Notes: a model not told the origin generated them from the sequence alone. Shown: positions 8,932 to 18,854, numbered from the stretch's first letter. The stretch is 54,719 nt of DNA from Lewinellaceae bacterium (GCA_016710765.1 JADJUJ010000026.1:1-54719); one strand, 5' to 3'. Translations and numbers: made by a program.

Positions 8932-9007
8932 TGGGTTCCAGGCATTGAACCTAAGACCCTCCCGATGTTTTGAATCGGGATGCGCTACCGGACTGCGCTA
9001 CATCCCG
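8932..9007 (-). pseudogene. Decayed tRNA-Pro copy 1
   Basis: The 5' part (CGGGATG, D arm AGCGCAGTCCGGTAGCGC) is identical to the functional tRNA-Pro next to it. The anticodon arm is replaced by a longer perfect stem (TCCCGAT/ATCGGGA) around TCAAAAC. The T arm is weakened, and the 3' acceptor strand no longer pairs fully. It cannot serve as a normal proline tRNA. Tandem with copy 2. Confidence 0.75.
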
Positions 9008-9014
9008 AACTTGA

Positions 9015-9085
9015 GTGGGTTTCAGGCATTGAACCTAAGACCCTCCCGATGTTTTGAAATGCGCTACCGGATGCGCTACATCCCG
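9015..9085 (-). pseudogene. Decayed tRNA-Pro copy 2
   Basis: Nearly identical to copy 1, including the AACTTGAGTGGGTTtCAGGC spacer side, but with further small deletions: one base lost in the D loop and the 5' side of the anticodon stem shortened. Head-to-tail with copy 1 at a period of about 80 bases. Confidence 0.7.
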
Positions 9086-9110
9086 AAAAAATCAGCCCGC
9101 CTTCGCGGGC
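9086..9110 (-). terminator. Rho-independent terminator after tRNA-Ser
   Basis: On the minus strand GCCCGC GAAG GCGGGC is followed by TGATTTTTT, four bases after the 3' end of tRNA-Ser. It separates the tRNA-Ser transcript from the tRNA-Pro copies. Confidence 0.8.
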
Positions 9111-9114
9111 CCTG

Positions 9115-9203
9115 CGGATGGGGCGGGATTCGAACCCGCGGTACAAGTTTCCCCGTACGTCGGTTTAGCAAACCGGTGGTTTCAGCCACTCACCCACCCA
9201 TCC
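9115..9203 (-). tRNA. tRNA-Ser(GCU)
   Basis: An 89-base class II tRNA: acceptor GGATGGG/CCCATCC, anticodon arm GGTTT GCT AAACC (anticodon GCT), an extended variable arm (TACGGGGAAACTTGTA) and T arm CGCGGG TTCGAAT CCCGC. Discriminator G. Complete except for an encoded CCA. Confidence 0.95.
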
Positions 9204-9312
9204 TGTGGTTCTCTAAAGCGGACGCAAAGATAAGTTTATACCGCGCAATTCGCCAAACCTTTTTTCAAATCTTTTTTCAATTGGCAGAACCTGACGTTTC
9301 CGCGCACATGTC

Positions 9313-10751
9313 CTACCCATCGTTAAGGCTCATTTTGATCTTTTTCTCGATTTCTGAAACGGTATCTTTAAAAATAATGTCGGTATCCATCATGTCCTGA
9401 ACCGCCTTGCAGGAGTAGATTACCGTGCTGTGGTCACGCCCGCCAAATTGCTCACCAATGTTTTTGAGCGATTTGTTGGTGAGGTTTTTGGCCAGGTACA
9501 TCGACAATTGACGCGCAATCACCACATTGCGTTTACGGGTTTCCTGTTGCAGTCGCTCTACGGGCAGGTCGAAGTGTTCGGCTACCAACATTTGAATAAA
9601 CTCAACGGTAATTTCTTTATTGATGGCGCTCACAAAATTGCGAATCACCTCCTTGGCCAGTTCGATGTCGATATCGCGGCGGTTGAGGGTCGACTGTGCC
9701 AGCAAGGACACCATTACGCCTTCCAGTTCGCGAATGTTGTTTTTTATGTTGTAGCAAATGAACTCCAGTACGTCCGGAGCGATCTCAACGCCTTCGTTGT
9801 TGATTTTTGTTTCCAGAATAGCCATACGGGTTTCGAGATCCGGCGCCTGAAGGTCGGCGCTCAATCCCCATTTGAAACGGGAAATCAAGCGGTCTTCGAT
9901 TCCTTCCAGATCTTTTGGTGCACGGTCGGATGTGAGCACTACCTGTTTGCTGTTCTGGTGGCTGGTTGAAAATGTGGAAGAAGATCTCCTGCATTTTCTG
10001 CTTACCCGAAAGAAACTGAATATCGTCGATGATGAGTAAGTCCATCATCTGGTAAAAGTTTACAAAATCGTTGACGGCGTTGTTTTTGATCGCCTGGATG
10101 ATCTGGTTCGTAAATTTTTCGCAGGAAACATAGAGCACTGCTTTGTCGGGCATGGTACGCACCACCTCGTTTCCGATGGCTTGTGCCAAATGCGTTTTGC
10201 CAAGGCCCACCTGGCCGAAAATGACCAGCGGGTTGAAGGCTGTGCCGCCGGGCTTTTTGGCAACAGCAAGACCTGCGTTGCGGGGTAGCCGGTTGCAATC
10301 GCCCTCTATGTATTTGTCAAAGGTATAATTGGCATTGAGCTGAGGTTCAACTTTGACCCGACGGATGCCGGGAATGATGAACGGGTTTTTAATCATTTCA
10401 GCATCAAATACGCCTGGTATGGGCTCGTCATCTTTTCCAGCAGAAGGCCTGTTGTTTGGTCTGGATGCAGCCATAGCAGGCTCACCCGTTGGCGTGCCTT
10501 GCTCGGGTATATGGTATACCAGTCGTGCATGATCGCCCAGTTCCTGTCGGATGACAGGCTTGAGCACATGTACGTAATGTTCTTCTAACCATTCGAAGAA
10601 GAACTTATTGGGAACTTGTATGGTCAGTACATAGTTCTCCAACCTCACCGGTTTGATCGGCTCAAAACCAAGTGCGGTAGCTTTGCTGGGGCACTTGTTG
10701 TTTTATGGTACGAAGACACCGGTCCCATACCATTTGGTAGTCGTTTGTCAT
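9313..10751 (-). pseudogene. dnaA: Chromosomal replication initiator DnaA, two apparent frameshifts
   Basis: It starts MTNDYQMVWDRCLRTIKQQV at 10751 (domain I). An extra T near 10668 breaks the frame, after which VRLENYVLTIQVPNKFFFEW continues. Domain III shows Walker A (GQVGLGKTHLAQAI), Walker B (LLIIDDIQFLSGK) and, after a second break near 9970, sensor 1 (LTSDRAPKDL) and the arginine-finger region (LISRFKWGL). Domain IV ends with the DnaA-box recognition signature (GGRDHSTVIYSCK). Joined length is about 480 residues, normal for DnaA. The gene is essential, so both breaks are most likely sequence errors. Confidence 0.93.
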
Positions 10752-11311
10752 ACCCAACGGTGCATTTGGATGATGGTGTAAGAATATCCTTACTTGTTGT
10801 GTGATTTCGCTTCTGTGCGACGGGATTACAAAGGTTCGAAAAATTTCCTACCCACCGAAATCAAAACGACTTTTTTCGACAAAATAATTTTGAACAGTAA
10901 TTTTCAAGTTACCAACATCGAATGTGGAATTCCTCAAAGCGTATTTATATTTAATCTATTGTTAATGTTTTTATTTATACGGATTAATGAAAAAATTTCA
11001 AATTATAAATCTATTTATTGTTAATTATTCGGTTTAATATATTGATTTTATCTTGAATTTCGAATGTCAAATCTCAATGCATCCCTGCCGGGGTTATCAA
11101 CAGTTCCAGGCTTGCCTATTTAAGCTGAACTTGCTGGACTTCAGGCAAATACAAATTTTAACCACTTTCCTGAGGCCATAAAACTGCCTGTTTCAGAAGA
11201 GAAATTAGTCAAAAATCAGGTGTTTTTTATTTGTAAAACTATTGTTATAATATGGTAAAGGTAATGCCTTAAACGGGTTAAAATCAGCCACTTAACTGAG
11301 TGCTTGCCATT
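10752..11311. other. AT-rich intergenic region upstream of dnaA
   Basis: About 560 bases without a credible gene. It is strongly A/T-rich at 10870-11070 and 11200-11290. One DnaA-box-like nonamer (TTATCAACA, one base off TTATCCACA) sits at 11094-11102. The dnaA promoter must lie at its left end. A role as oriC is possible by position, but a single weak box is thin evidence. Confidence 0.45.
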
Positions 11312-11472
11312 TATACTCGAAGTAAAATGGTTTGCGAATGCTCACTTGTCCTCAGTCCTCCAGGCTGCGTTATAAATACTCGCCGATGTGCTGCATCGTC
11401 TGCGTTTTATGCCTTGCCATCAGAACTGATGACTGTGCGATTGTTTTCGCAAACCACTTTACTTCGAGTATA
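11312..11472. mobile_element. 161-bp miniature inverted-repeat element, copy 1
   Basis: Ends in 27-bp inverted repeats beginning TATACTCGAAGTAAA and differing at one base. The element has no coding capacity. A second 161-bp copy at 23781-23941 differs at about 12 positions by eye. The terminal TATA may include a TA target duplication, as in IS630/Tc1-type transposition; I see no other duplication. A non-autonomous MITE mobilised in trans is the most likely nature. Confidence 0.88.
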
Positions 11473-11655
11473 CCACTGGCCCATGACTAAACACCATTGC
11501 TGGGTTGTCCCGTTACCGAATACAAATCAAGGCATTGGTTAGAGACTGATTGTGACGTTTGGTCGAATCAGTACCTTAAAAACAAATTTTATCAAAGACT
11601 TTTGTCAACGCACAATGGTTCTGAATCAGAACTTCATTCCCTCAATGGCTCATGC

Positions 11656-12175
11656 TCAAAACAGCCGCCCTGCTTCTGTCCGAACGGCTACCAGGGCCTT
11701 TTGAAGCAGAGGAGTGCCTTGTTCTTCCGACAATTGAAGCAAGCGGCCAATAAATGCCTCATCGCTACTTTCCGGATCCAGTCCTTCAGCAGCCCGTGAG
11801 ATAATGGCAAGCGTTTCATTTTTGGCCAGGAGATAATTTGCCAGAGCGTCTCGGATACATACAACTGCTGGGAGGTATTGTGGTCAAACTCCTGGCTGAT
11901 GGCCAGCATTAGCGCCCCTCTTAAGTCCGACATGCTCATCCCTGTCATCCGGATACGCAGGAGGGCATTGGTAATTTCTACCCGCTCACACAACAAGGTA
12001 ATGCGCTCATAAGCCTGTAACCGAACAGGCAAGGTGATTTTCATGGCCTCGTTTCTGCGCTGTTGCATGATCACGCGCTGTTGCTCCTCACTGGAAGTTT
12101 CAGCATAAAATAAGCGGTGGCAAATACAATGAGTGCAGGTATCGTGTACTTCAATATTTCCAAAAAGGTTTCCAT
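11656..12175 (-). pseudogene. DUF7935-like single-pass membrane protein, two frameshifts
   Basis: It starts METFLEILKYTIPALIVFAT at 12175 (one transmembrane helix). The frame shifts near 12080, then reads MKITLPVRLQAYERITLLCE, LRIRMTGMSMSDLRGAL and SQQLYVSETLWQIIS, shifts again near 11815, and ends FIGRLLQLSEEQ ... AGRLF. Joined about 172 residues. The pattern of N-terminal TM helix, then LPxRLQAYERxxLxCERI, is that of a widespread Bacteroidota family I recall as DUF7935; function unknown. Convergent with nothing; it lies 127 bases upstream of the Fe-S carrier gene, divergently. Confidence 0.75.
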
Positions 12176-12267
12176 ATTCAACTGCTTTAGGTAGGAAGGC
12201 TTCAAACGGGCTGCAAAAGTACGGCGCTTCGGCTAAACATTTCAGGGTTACCAAACGTTTAAACCCT

Positions 12268-12275
12268 TATATTTG
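12268..12275 (+). promoter_or_regulatory. Bacteroidota -7 box for the Fe-S carrier gene
   Basis: TATATTTG matches the TAnnTTTG consensus, 28 bases upstream of the ATG at 12303. No clear -33 TTTG. Confidence 0.55.
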
Positions 12276-12302
12276 CAGAAAATTAAAACAATAACGCATA
12301 GT

Positions 12303-12662
12303 ATGGCTACTCAAGTTGAACATCCGGTTACTACCACGCCTGTTTCACTCACAGAAGGCGCCGTTCAGCAACTGAATCAGATTCGCAAGCAAGAAGATGT
12401 GCCCGAAGATTATGTACTCAGGGTAGGTGTTGAAGGTGGTGGGTGTAGTGGTTTTTCCTACATTCTGCGTTTTGATCAGGCTGATCAAAACGATGAGGTT
12501 TTTGACATTAAGGGTGTAAGGGTTGCCATGAACAAAGCACATGCCATCTACCTGCTGGGAATGGAAGTAGATTTTGTGCAGGGCTTAAATAACCGTGGGT
12601 TTACCTTCAACAATCCCAACGCTGCTTCCACCTGTGGTTGTGGTACTTCTTTTTCTGCCTGA
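12303..12662 (+). CDS. A-type iron-sulfur carrier (IscA/ErpA/SufA family)
   Basis: A 119-residue protein carrying the three conserved cysteines of A-type carriers: Cys in GGGCSGFSY and the pair in STCGCGTSF at the C-terminus. These proteins bind Fe-S clusters or iron and deliver them to apoproteins in the cytosol. I chose the ATG at 12303 (MATQVEHPV), which gives the usual length and sits behind a TATATTTG promoter box. Which of IscA, SufA or ErpA it corresponds to cannot be told from this window, as no suf/isc genes are nearby. Its stop abuts the stop of the convergent lipoprotein gene. Confidence 0.92.
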   Translation: MATQVEHPVTTTPVSLTEGAVQQLNQIRKQEDVPEDYVLRVGVEGGGCSGFSYILRFDQADQNDEVFDIKGVRVAMNKAHAIYLLGMEVDFVQGLNNRGFTFNNPNAASTCGCGTSFSA

Positions 12663-13202
12663 TCAGGGCTGAAAGGGTTCCCAGTTAAGGGTTTCCATTT
12701 TTGCTTCAAAATATTGCTCCAAACGCAGGAGATTCAGCGGCGCATCGGCATTGTCGACGATGCGCCGCTCTTTTTTTTCCGTGTTATAATACAATACCGT
12801 TAAAGGCACATCCGGCAACAACACCCCGTTGCTTGGATATTGTTCCGCCATTTTCCATATTCCGGAGGCCTCTATGGTTTGCTGCAGTTCTGCGAGCCAT
12901 TCATGCGGCGCTATTGCCTTGTATTCTCCCATGCGATCAACGTGCTCTTCCCCACACCATAATACGGTGCCATCGGAATAAATCCAGGTCTGGAAAGCCG
13001 GGCAGTTGCCAAAACAGGCTGTGCGGGCCAGCGATGCTATCAGGTAGGGCTGGGGTTCGGGTTGTGACAGGCTGCTGTCGATTGGTATCACTGGCTCGTC
13101 ACGTACCAAAGGGGGTAGGGTAGTGAGCGGTGTGCTGCTCCGATGGGTGCATCCCAATGCAAGCCCGGACAAAAGCACCAATACACTAAATGAGGTCCGC
13201 AT
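12663..13202 (-). CDS. DUF6438-like lipoprotein
   Basis: A 179-residue protein with a lipoprotein signal peptide (LSGLALGC, lipid-modified Cys at about 18). A proline/serine-rich linker leads to a domain with ARTACFGNCPAFQTWIYSDG, the CFGxCPxF/Y...I..DG pattern of DUF6438, whose function is unknown. Its ATG overlaps the TAA of rlpA (TAATG), so the two are translationally coupled and this protein is probably an envelope companion of RlpA. Confidence 0.8.
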   Translation of the reverse strand: MRTSFSVLVLLSGLALGCTHRSSTPLTTLPPLVRDEPVIPIDSSLSQPEPQPYLIASLARTACFGNCPAFQTWIYSDGTVLWCGEEHVDRMGEYKAIAPHEWLAELQQTIEASGIWKMAEQYPSNGVLLPDVPLTVLYYNTEKKERRIVDNADAPLNLLRLEQYFEAKMETLNWEPFQP

Positions 13203-14201
13203 TATTGTCCTGTCAGCGCTACTACAAATGATTTGCGATAGCCATTGGCTACTGCTGTTTTACGCGCCTTTTCTGCAGCATCGCTGTTCGGATAAGGGCC
13301 AACCATCAGTTTGAACAAGGCATTGACGTTGTTGGCATCATCAGACTCTACCATCATCAATACCTTTCCAGGGATTTTTCTGCAGTGCTGCTGCTGCGGC
13401 CATGCTGCTGCTTGGGCTGCTCAGGACCGCGAGTTGAACCGCATATCCGGCTTTGGGAACTTCAGCGGCATTGATTTGGTACAGCTCGCGCGATTTATCG
13501 ACGGGCTTGGCCATCGCCAGCGGCTTTGCGATGGGTGCACTGGCCATATCGGCTTTAGGGGCAAACTGAACCACAGGTTTGGGTACTTCCGATATGGCCG
13601 GAGGAGGTGGCGCCGGTGCAGCAGCAGGAGGAGCTACTTTAAAGGAACTCACCGGAACTGGCTTGGTGGTATAGGCCGGCGCAGCCACACTTTTGGCGGT
13701 TGGCGCCGGATCATCTTTTACGGTGTTAACTGGTGCGCTGGCAGTTTCAGGAGCATAGGTTTTTATAACCCTCACTTCTCCACCATGGGCCGCGGTAAGT
13801 GCTGTGCCAGCGGCAGGAACTATGGTGCTGCCGGTTGCCTTGTTGTTGGTTACTGGTTCCACTTTTACGCGTACCACGCCCATGCGTATCATATCAATAG
13901 CCTCGGCGGCCTTACGCGACAGGTCAATGATGAAACCATCATTATAAGGACCTCTGTCGGTAACCGTTACCACAACCGACTGATTGTCGTCCAGTCGTGT
14001 TACCCGAAGTTGGGTGCCAAATGGGTGCGTTTTATGCGCACAAGTCATCGCATTTTTATCATACGGCTTCCCACTTGCAGTAAGCCGGCCATCAAATTTA
14101 TCGGCATAATAAGCGGCTTTGCCAATTTCTTCTGCGTTGCCTTGTGCGTATATCGCTGTGATGGCAAAAAAAGCAAGCATCAAAAGGAATGATCTGATCA
14201 T
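13202..14201 (-). pseudogene. rlpA: RlpA-like double-psi beta-barrel protein with SPOR domain, one frameshift
   Basis: Signal peptide MIRSFLLMLAFFAITAIYAQ, then the RlpA barrel: GKAAYYADKFDGRLTASGKP, NAMTCAHKTHPFGTQLRV and VTDRGPYNDGFIIDLSRKAA, including the conserved Asp (DRGP) of septal-ring lytic transglycosylases. A long Ala/Pro/Val linker follows, and then the SPOR start (YAVQLAVLSS). The frame breaks at an A-run near 13385, and the rest of SPOR (ALFKLMVGPYPNSDAAE, then FVVALTGQ) continues in another frame to 13202. The start at 14201 fits the signal peptide. It acts on denuded glycan strands in the periplasm. Confidence 0.87.
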
Positions 14202-14426
14202 GGCTGTAATTTGTGGATGAATGAAAAGAGATGAAGTTTCAAGGGATAAGCCCTGCAACAAAATAACAACGAAATTATTAAGATTTAAACGTGTTCGCAA
14301 CAAAAAATAATTTTCCGGCAAGCGCACTAAAATGGTTTTTGCTTGCTTCGTTGTTCCATCGTATAGGGCAAAAATCGGTGCTTTTGGTTCGCTGCGCTGT
14401 GTGCAGTGCCCAAGGCCTAGGCTCTA
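14202..14426. other. Short intergenic region
   Basis: About 225 bases between two minus-strand genes. It presumably carries the rlpA promoter and the end of the 14427-17873 transcript. No hairpin or -7 box that I trust. Confidence 0.35.
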
Positions 14427-17400
14427 CTATGGCCTGGCCAGAATGAAAGTTCCGCTTTGTACACCTGTCTTCCGAATGATCCGATACAGGTATACCCCAT
14501 TTTCAGGGAAGAGATCAGTGGGGAAATATTGCAGGCTTTCCGAGTCGTTTGCCGTCACACGCCGTTGATGAATCAAAACCCCGCTCGCGTTAAAAATCTG
14601 AATATCAAAGGGCTCGCTGCCGGGCAGGCTCAGCCATATGCCTTGGTTTGAAAACGGATTGGGGAACCAATTGCCATCTGTTGTGCCGGTTCTTACTGGC
14701 GTCAGTTGCGGTTTATAGGCTTTTCCAAATGCATCGTAGCACAAGGCCGGGGTAGGGGTGTTTTGGAGTTGGAATATTTCTTCCGGATTGCCTTGATCGG
14801 GTATTTCAAAGTACAACCTGAAGAGTTGTACCCTGTGTGTGCTGTTTAACCACTCCATGCAAAAGGGGAGTTTTCCCTGTTCCAGTAAATTTAAATTGAA
14901 GTGCTCTGCACTGCAATCGGCATTGGTTTCCAATCGGATGTTTTTTAGTGCCGCAGGATCGAATGCCAGGGTAAATTGCAAGCCAGCAAGTTCGGCGCTT
15001 CCAGCATAAAAATCAGCCATCCAACCGTTACCAGCCCGTTGCAGCTGGTAGTACAGGGGCCATGTTTCGAGATCCGACCGGTCTTCCAATTCGGTGGACG
15101 TGAACGGGTTAACCGTACCGTTTAAGTCGCCGATTTTAATGCCCGTGAAATTTGCCCCGGTATAGGGGTCAGCGCTGGTATTGATCAGCAGGCTTTCTGG
15201 AAAATTATCCATAAAAGGAAACTCCGGATGGGCAAAAACAAAATCAGTAGGCACAAACCGCCAGGAAGTATTGCTGCTGAACACCGTGTCAATACCCAGG
15301 ATGAGCCTCCGCAAAGAAACGATGTCGAACGTGGTAATGGTGTTGGAGTGGTTGGCATCAGCAGCAATAAGCTTATACGGGCTATCGAGGGTGTCAATGG
15401 CAAGAATATGCTTGGAAATCAACACCAGGTCGAAGGTCGTTACGCCATTCAAGGGGTTATCGTTCCGATATGGCGTAAGCGTAATGGTATCACAACCCGG
15501 CACTGCCGGCAATAAAAACTGCCCATTGCTGCCTGGTGGGTTGGCATTCACACTTACATTGCTGACGCCAAGCCCGTTTTCGGTTTGAATATTTCCCGAC
15601 ACCGACACCGTGGTATTGGTGCCGGACTGTAATGAAAAGAGCGAGTCGACGGGCATGGTCCATATGCCACGGCCAAAAGTGGCGGCCATAATTTCGTTGC
15701 GGGCGATGTTTAGTTCCAGGTCGAAAACGGGAACGAAAGGCATGTTGTTGCCCAGCCTCGTCCATGCATCACCCCTGTTTAAGCTGAAGTAAGTGCCGGC
15801 ATCGGTGCCCACCAGCAAGATCGAATCGGCATAACCCGGAAGCACCAGAATATCGTTAACGGGTACCTGCGGAAGATTGGAGGAAATGTCGGTCCAGTTT
15901 TGGCCATTGTTGTCGGAGCGATGTACGTGGGGAATGTCTTCGTTGTCGCGAAAACCAGAATGGGTGGTGTAAATCCGGTTGACGTTTACAGGCGATCCTA
16001 CTACCGCTGTTACCCAACGATTGGGAAGCCCACTGGTCAGGTTGCTCCAGTTGCCATTGGGCTCGCGTCGCCAAACATTGCCATCGGAGGTTCCGGCAAA
16101 CAACTTACCTTCCAGAAGGGGGGATTCGCTCATGGCTGTGACGGTATGAAAGCGATCACCAAATATGTTACCATCGGTGAGGTCGGGCGAGATGTTGCCC
16201 CAACTCTGTCCATTGGAGGAGGCGTAAGCCCGATAAGTGGCGGCATAAAGTGGGTGAACGCCGAATTTGCTGATAAAGAACGGGGCATCCCAGCTGCAAC
16301 GGTCGCCAGTCCCAAAAGCTGTAGTACCAAACGCCCAGCTGTCGCCGTTGTCTTGTGTGCGGTGAACGGCACCGTTTTGAATTTCCACCCAGAATTGCTC
16401 TGCATTGTTGGGGTCGAAGGCTACGTGAAACCCATCGGCCGAAAAAACACTGACCCAATTGTTGATACCGGTGCCATTGCCTTTTTGGACGCCATTGTCC
16501 TGCGCCCCACCCCAGTAAACATCGGGGGTATGCGGGTTGTAGTTGACATGGTAAAAAGCAGTCGTCGGCAGGTTTTTACTTTTGGTCCAGGTTATATTGG
16601 GCATTGTATTGGCATACATGCCACCATCGGTAGCCAGGTATCGCTTTCCGGAAGGTGCAAAGACCATGTCGTGGCAATCTGCATGCGCTCCGGCCCCTAT
16701 CAGCCAACTGTTGGTGCCCGGCGCTTTGCGCCAGGTCAGGATGCCCAGAAAATACCAGTCGTCGTCGTTGTAAGTATTGACCCGAAATTTTCCAAAATAC
16801 CAGCCAAAGTCGGCGTAAGCATCCTGCAAGCCACTGATGTTGATGGGTGTCCAGCCTTGTCCACCGTTTATCGATTGGTACAGTCCGCCGGGGCGCGAAA
16901 GCGTGTCGACGTACACGACAAATATTTTATCGGGGTTCTGGGCCGACATTGCAAGGCCCGTTCTGCCCATAATGCCAGTAGGTAACCCACCGCCGAGTTG
17001 GCTCCAATTGGCGCCCCCATCGCTGGATTTGTAAACCTTGGCATGGGGGCCATAAATAATCGACTCCTGATTGTTCCGGATGCGATCCCAGAAGGAAGCA
17101 TACAGGATTTGCGGGTTTTGAGGGTTGAGCAACAGATCGGATGCGCCAGCCTGATCGCTAATGAAGAGTTGTTGTTGCCAGCTCAATCCTCCGTCGATGC
17201 TCTTGTAAATGCCCCGGTGATTGTCGCGCACATAGGGTGTACCCATCGTGGCGGCATAGAGTATATTGGTGTTGGTGGGGTCAATCGCAATTTTAGAAAT
17301 GATGCCTTCCTGGCCCAAGCCCAGGTACTGCCAGGACTCACCGCCATCGGTGCTTTTGTAGATTCCATTGCCGTTGTAAACGATGGAAGGGATATTCACG

Positions 17401-17873
17401 TCTCCGGTTCCTGCATATACCACGTCTGGGTTAATGGGGTCGAACTCGATATCGCCGATGGCCAGTTCTGTATTTTGATCAAAAACGGGATGCCAGGTAA
17501 CCCCGGCGTCGGTGGTTTTAAAAATGCCACCACCTGAAAAACCCGCCAAGATGATGTTCTCATTGGTTGGATGAATGGCCAACGTGTTCAGTCGTCCGGC
17601 TACATTTGCCGGACCCTGTTGGGTCCAGGCTACTTCATTGGTACTGCCGCATCCGCTGCTGCGTTCTGCTACTGCGGTTTCCAACCTTGCCTCCTGAATG
17701 GCATTTCGCCACCCACGCCAATCAAAATCGCGATCGGGAAAAGAGCGCTGCAATGAAAACTGATCATAGGGCTCCATTTTTTCCTGCAGTGCAGTGCTGA
17801 GTGGTAAACTGCTTTTGCAGGCACTCATCAATATGGCTAAAAGGAGAAGGATTAAAAGGTAGCATTTGTGCAT
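14427..17873 (-). CDS. Sortilin/BNR-repeat lipoprotein with dockerin-like segment and T9SS sorting domain
   Basis: 1148 residues. Lipobox LMSAC near residue 19. Residues about 85-750 are BNR/sortilin-type beta-propeller repeats (GIFKTTDAGVTWHP, KSTDGGESWQYLG, KSSDGGANWSQLG, HRSDNNGQNW). After it, GVTTFDLVLISKHIL and TITTFDIVSLRRLILGID are paired dockerin-like segments followed by IKIGDLNG (encoded at about 15110-15480). The last about 80 residues (WFPNPFSNQG to GTFILARP) are a type A T9SS sorting domain. Carrying both a lipobox and a T9SS signal is unusual. Probably exported to the cell surface; substrate unknown. The frame is intact. Confidence 0.88.
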   Translation of the reverse strand: MHKCYLLILLLLAILMSACKSSLPLSTALQEKMEPYDQFSLQRSFPDRDFDWRGWRNAIQEARLETAVAERSSGCGSTNEVAWTQQGPANVAGRLNTLAIHPTNENIILAGFSGGGIFKTTDAGVTWHPVFDQNTELAIGDIEFDPINPDVVYAGTGDVNIPSIVYNGNGIYKSTDGGESWQYLGLGQEGIISKIAIDPTNTNILYAATMGTPYVRDNHRGIYKSIDGGLSWQQQLFISDQAGASDLLLNPQNPQILYASFWDRIRNNQESIIYGPHAKVYKSSDGGANWSQLGGGLPTGIMGRTGLAMSAQNPDKIFVVYVDTLSRPGGLYQSINGGQGWTPINISGLQDAYADFGWYFGKFRVNTYNDDDWYFLGILTWRKAPGTNSWLIGAGAHADCHDMVFAPSGKRYLATDGGMYANTMPNITWTKSKNLPTTAFYHVNYNPHTPDVYWGGAQDNGVQKGNGTGINNWVSVFSADGFHVAFDPNNAEQFWVEIQNGAVHRTQDNGDSWAFGTTAFGTGDRCSWDAPFFISKFGVHPLYAATYRAYASSNGQSWGNISPDLTDGNIFGDRFHTVTAMSESPLLEGKLFAGTSDGNVWRREPNGNWSNLTSGLPNRWVTAVVGSPVNVNRIYTTHSGFRDNEDIPHVHRSDNNGQNWTDISSNLPQVPVNDILVLPGYADSILLVGTDAGTYFSLNRGDAWTRLGNNMPFVPVFDLELNIARNEIMAATFGRGIWTMPVDSLFSLQSGTNTTVSVSGNIQTENGLGVSNVSVNANPPGSNGQFLLPAVPGCDTITLTPYRNDNPLNGVTTFDLVLISKHILAIDTLDSPYKLIAADANHSNTITTFDIVSLRRLILGIDTVFSSNTSWRFVPTDFVFAHPEFPFMDNFPESLLINTSADPYTGANFTGIKIGDLNGTVNPFTSTELEDRSDLETWPLYYQLQRAGNGWMADFYAGSAELAGLQFTLAFDPAALKNIRLETNADCSAEHFNLNLLEQGKLPFCMEWLNSTHRVQLFRLYFEIPDQGNPEEIFQLQNTPTPALCYDAFGKAYKPQLTPVRTGTTDGNWFPNPFSNQGIWLSLPGSEPFDIQIFNASGVLIHQRRVTANDSESLQYFPTDLFPENGVYLYRIIRKTGVQSGTFILARP

Positions 17874-17980
17874 GGGACCGGTCTTTGATTATTTGAAAGT
17901 GTAAAAATACCCACCTTTTAGCCATGGATGCAAGTGTATCGACAGAAGCGCTGTAATTTTATACCCTAATTTGCTCCAAA

Positions 17981-18847
17981 ATGCTTTTTCTTGTCAGTTC
18001 CATCCTGTGTTCTGTGCTGCTTGGCTTCCTGTTTAAGTTGTTCCCGCGCTTTGGCATAGATACCTTTCAGGCCATTGTATTCAACTATTTCACCTGTGTA
18101 GCCGTCGCCTGGTTGAGCTCTGGGGTCTTGCCCTATCGGGGTGGCGACATGCTGCAACCCTGGTGGCCCTATGCTGTTTTTTTAGGATTAATTTTTATCA
18201 CTGGGTTTAATGCTGCTGCGTTAACGGTGCGTTATTTCAGCGTGACCCTGAGCCAGATCATGCAAAAAATGTCGATCCTGCTCACCGTACCTTTTGCCAT
18301 TTTAGCCTATCATGAATCGGCGGGCTGGCTAAAAGTGCTGGGAATTGTGCTCGCACTTGGCGCTATTGTTTTGGTCAACTGGCCCAATAAAAAAGCCCCC
18401 GGCGCGGTAAAACTCGGCCCAAGTTGGATTCCCATCCTTACCTGGGTACTGGCTGCAATCATCGAAATGGTATTCATTCGTGTAAAAGGCGAACATTATC
18501 TGGAAGGCAAGGATGCTGCCTTTATCACCACGGTGTTCGGAACGGCAGGAGTACTGGGCTTTTCCTATGCTTGTCTGGAGTGGTTCAACCGCCGCCGGGT
18601 ATTTGCCTGGAAGCATGTACTGGCTGGAATTGTGTTGGGTATTCCGAATTACGGCAGCATGTACTTTTTATTGCGTGCCTTGGGTAATGGCTTGGAGGGA
18701 TCCCTCGTTTTTCCGCTGACAAATGTGGGTATTATCCTTCTTACAACCATTGGGGCTGTTTCCTTGTTTCAAGAAAAACTCACCCGACTGAACTGGATCG
18801 GTGTAGGTTTGGCGCTGGCCGCCATTTTATCCATATCCATTTATTGA
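17981..18847 (+). CDS. EamA/DMT-family transporter
   Basis: A 288-residue, highly hydrophobic inner-membrane protein with about ten predicted helices in two related halves, the usual EamA (drug/metabolite transporter) layout. Visible signatures are an early helix MLFLVSSILCSVLLGFLFKL, QIMQKMSILLTVPFAILAYHE in the first half and GSLVFPLTNVGIILLTTIGA in the second. Substrate cannot be predicted. The gene is 7 bp upstream of the next gene and likely co-transcribed with it. Confidence 0.85.
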   Translation: MLFLVSSILCSVLLGFLFKLFPRFGIDTFQAIVFNYFTCVAVAWLSSGVLPYRGGDMLQPWWPYAVFLGLIFITGFNAAALTVRYFSVTLSQIMQKMSILLTVPFAILAYHESAGWLKVLGIVLALGAIVLVNWPNKKAPGAVKLGPSWIPILTWVLAAIIEMVFIRVKGEHYLEGKDAAFITTVFGTAGVLGFSYACLEWFNRRRVFAWKHVLAGIVLGIPNYGSMYFLLRALGNGLEGSLVFPLTNVGIILLTTIGAVSLFQEKLTRLNWIGVGLALAAILSISIY

Positions 18848-18854
18848 CAACCTT

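Noticed and set aside
8780..9400. A 206-codon plus-strand frame across the tRNA region
   Set aside because: It reads antisense through tRNA-Pro, its copies, tRNA-Ser and the end of dnaA. The repeated peptide comes from the tRNA copies.
9313..10751. Programmed frameshifting in dnaA
   Set aside because: Two breaks at different kinds of site, no slippery heptamer with a downstream structure that I can see, and the same kind of break in many unrelated genes. Sequence error is simpler.
10752..11311. A firm oriC call
   Set aside because: Only one imperfect DnaA-box-like nonamer was found, and oriC does not always lie next to dnaA in this phylum.
15900..16985. A 361-codon plus-strand frame
   Set aside because: It lies entirely antisense to the BNR/T9SS gene, whose protein has clear domains and a signal peptide.
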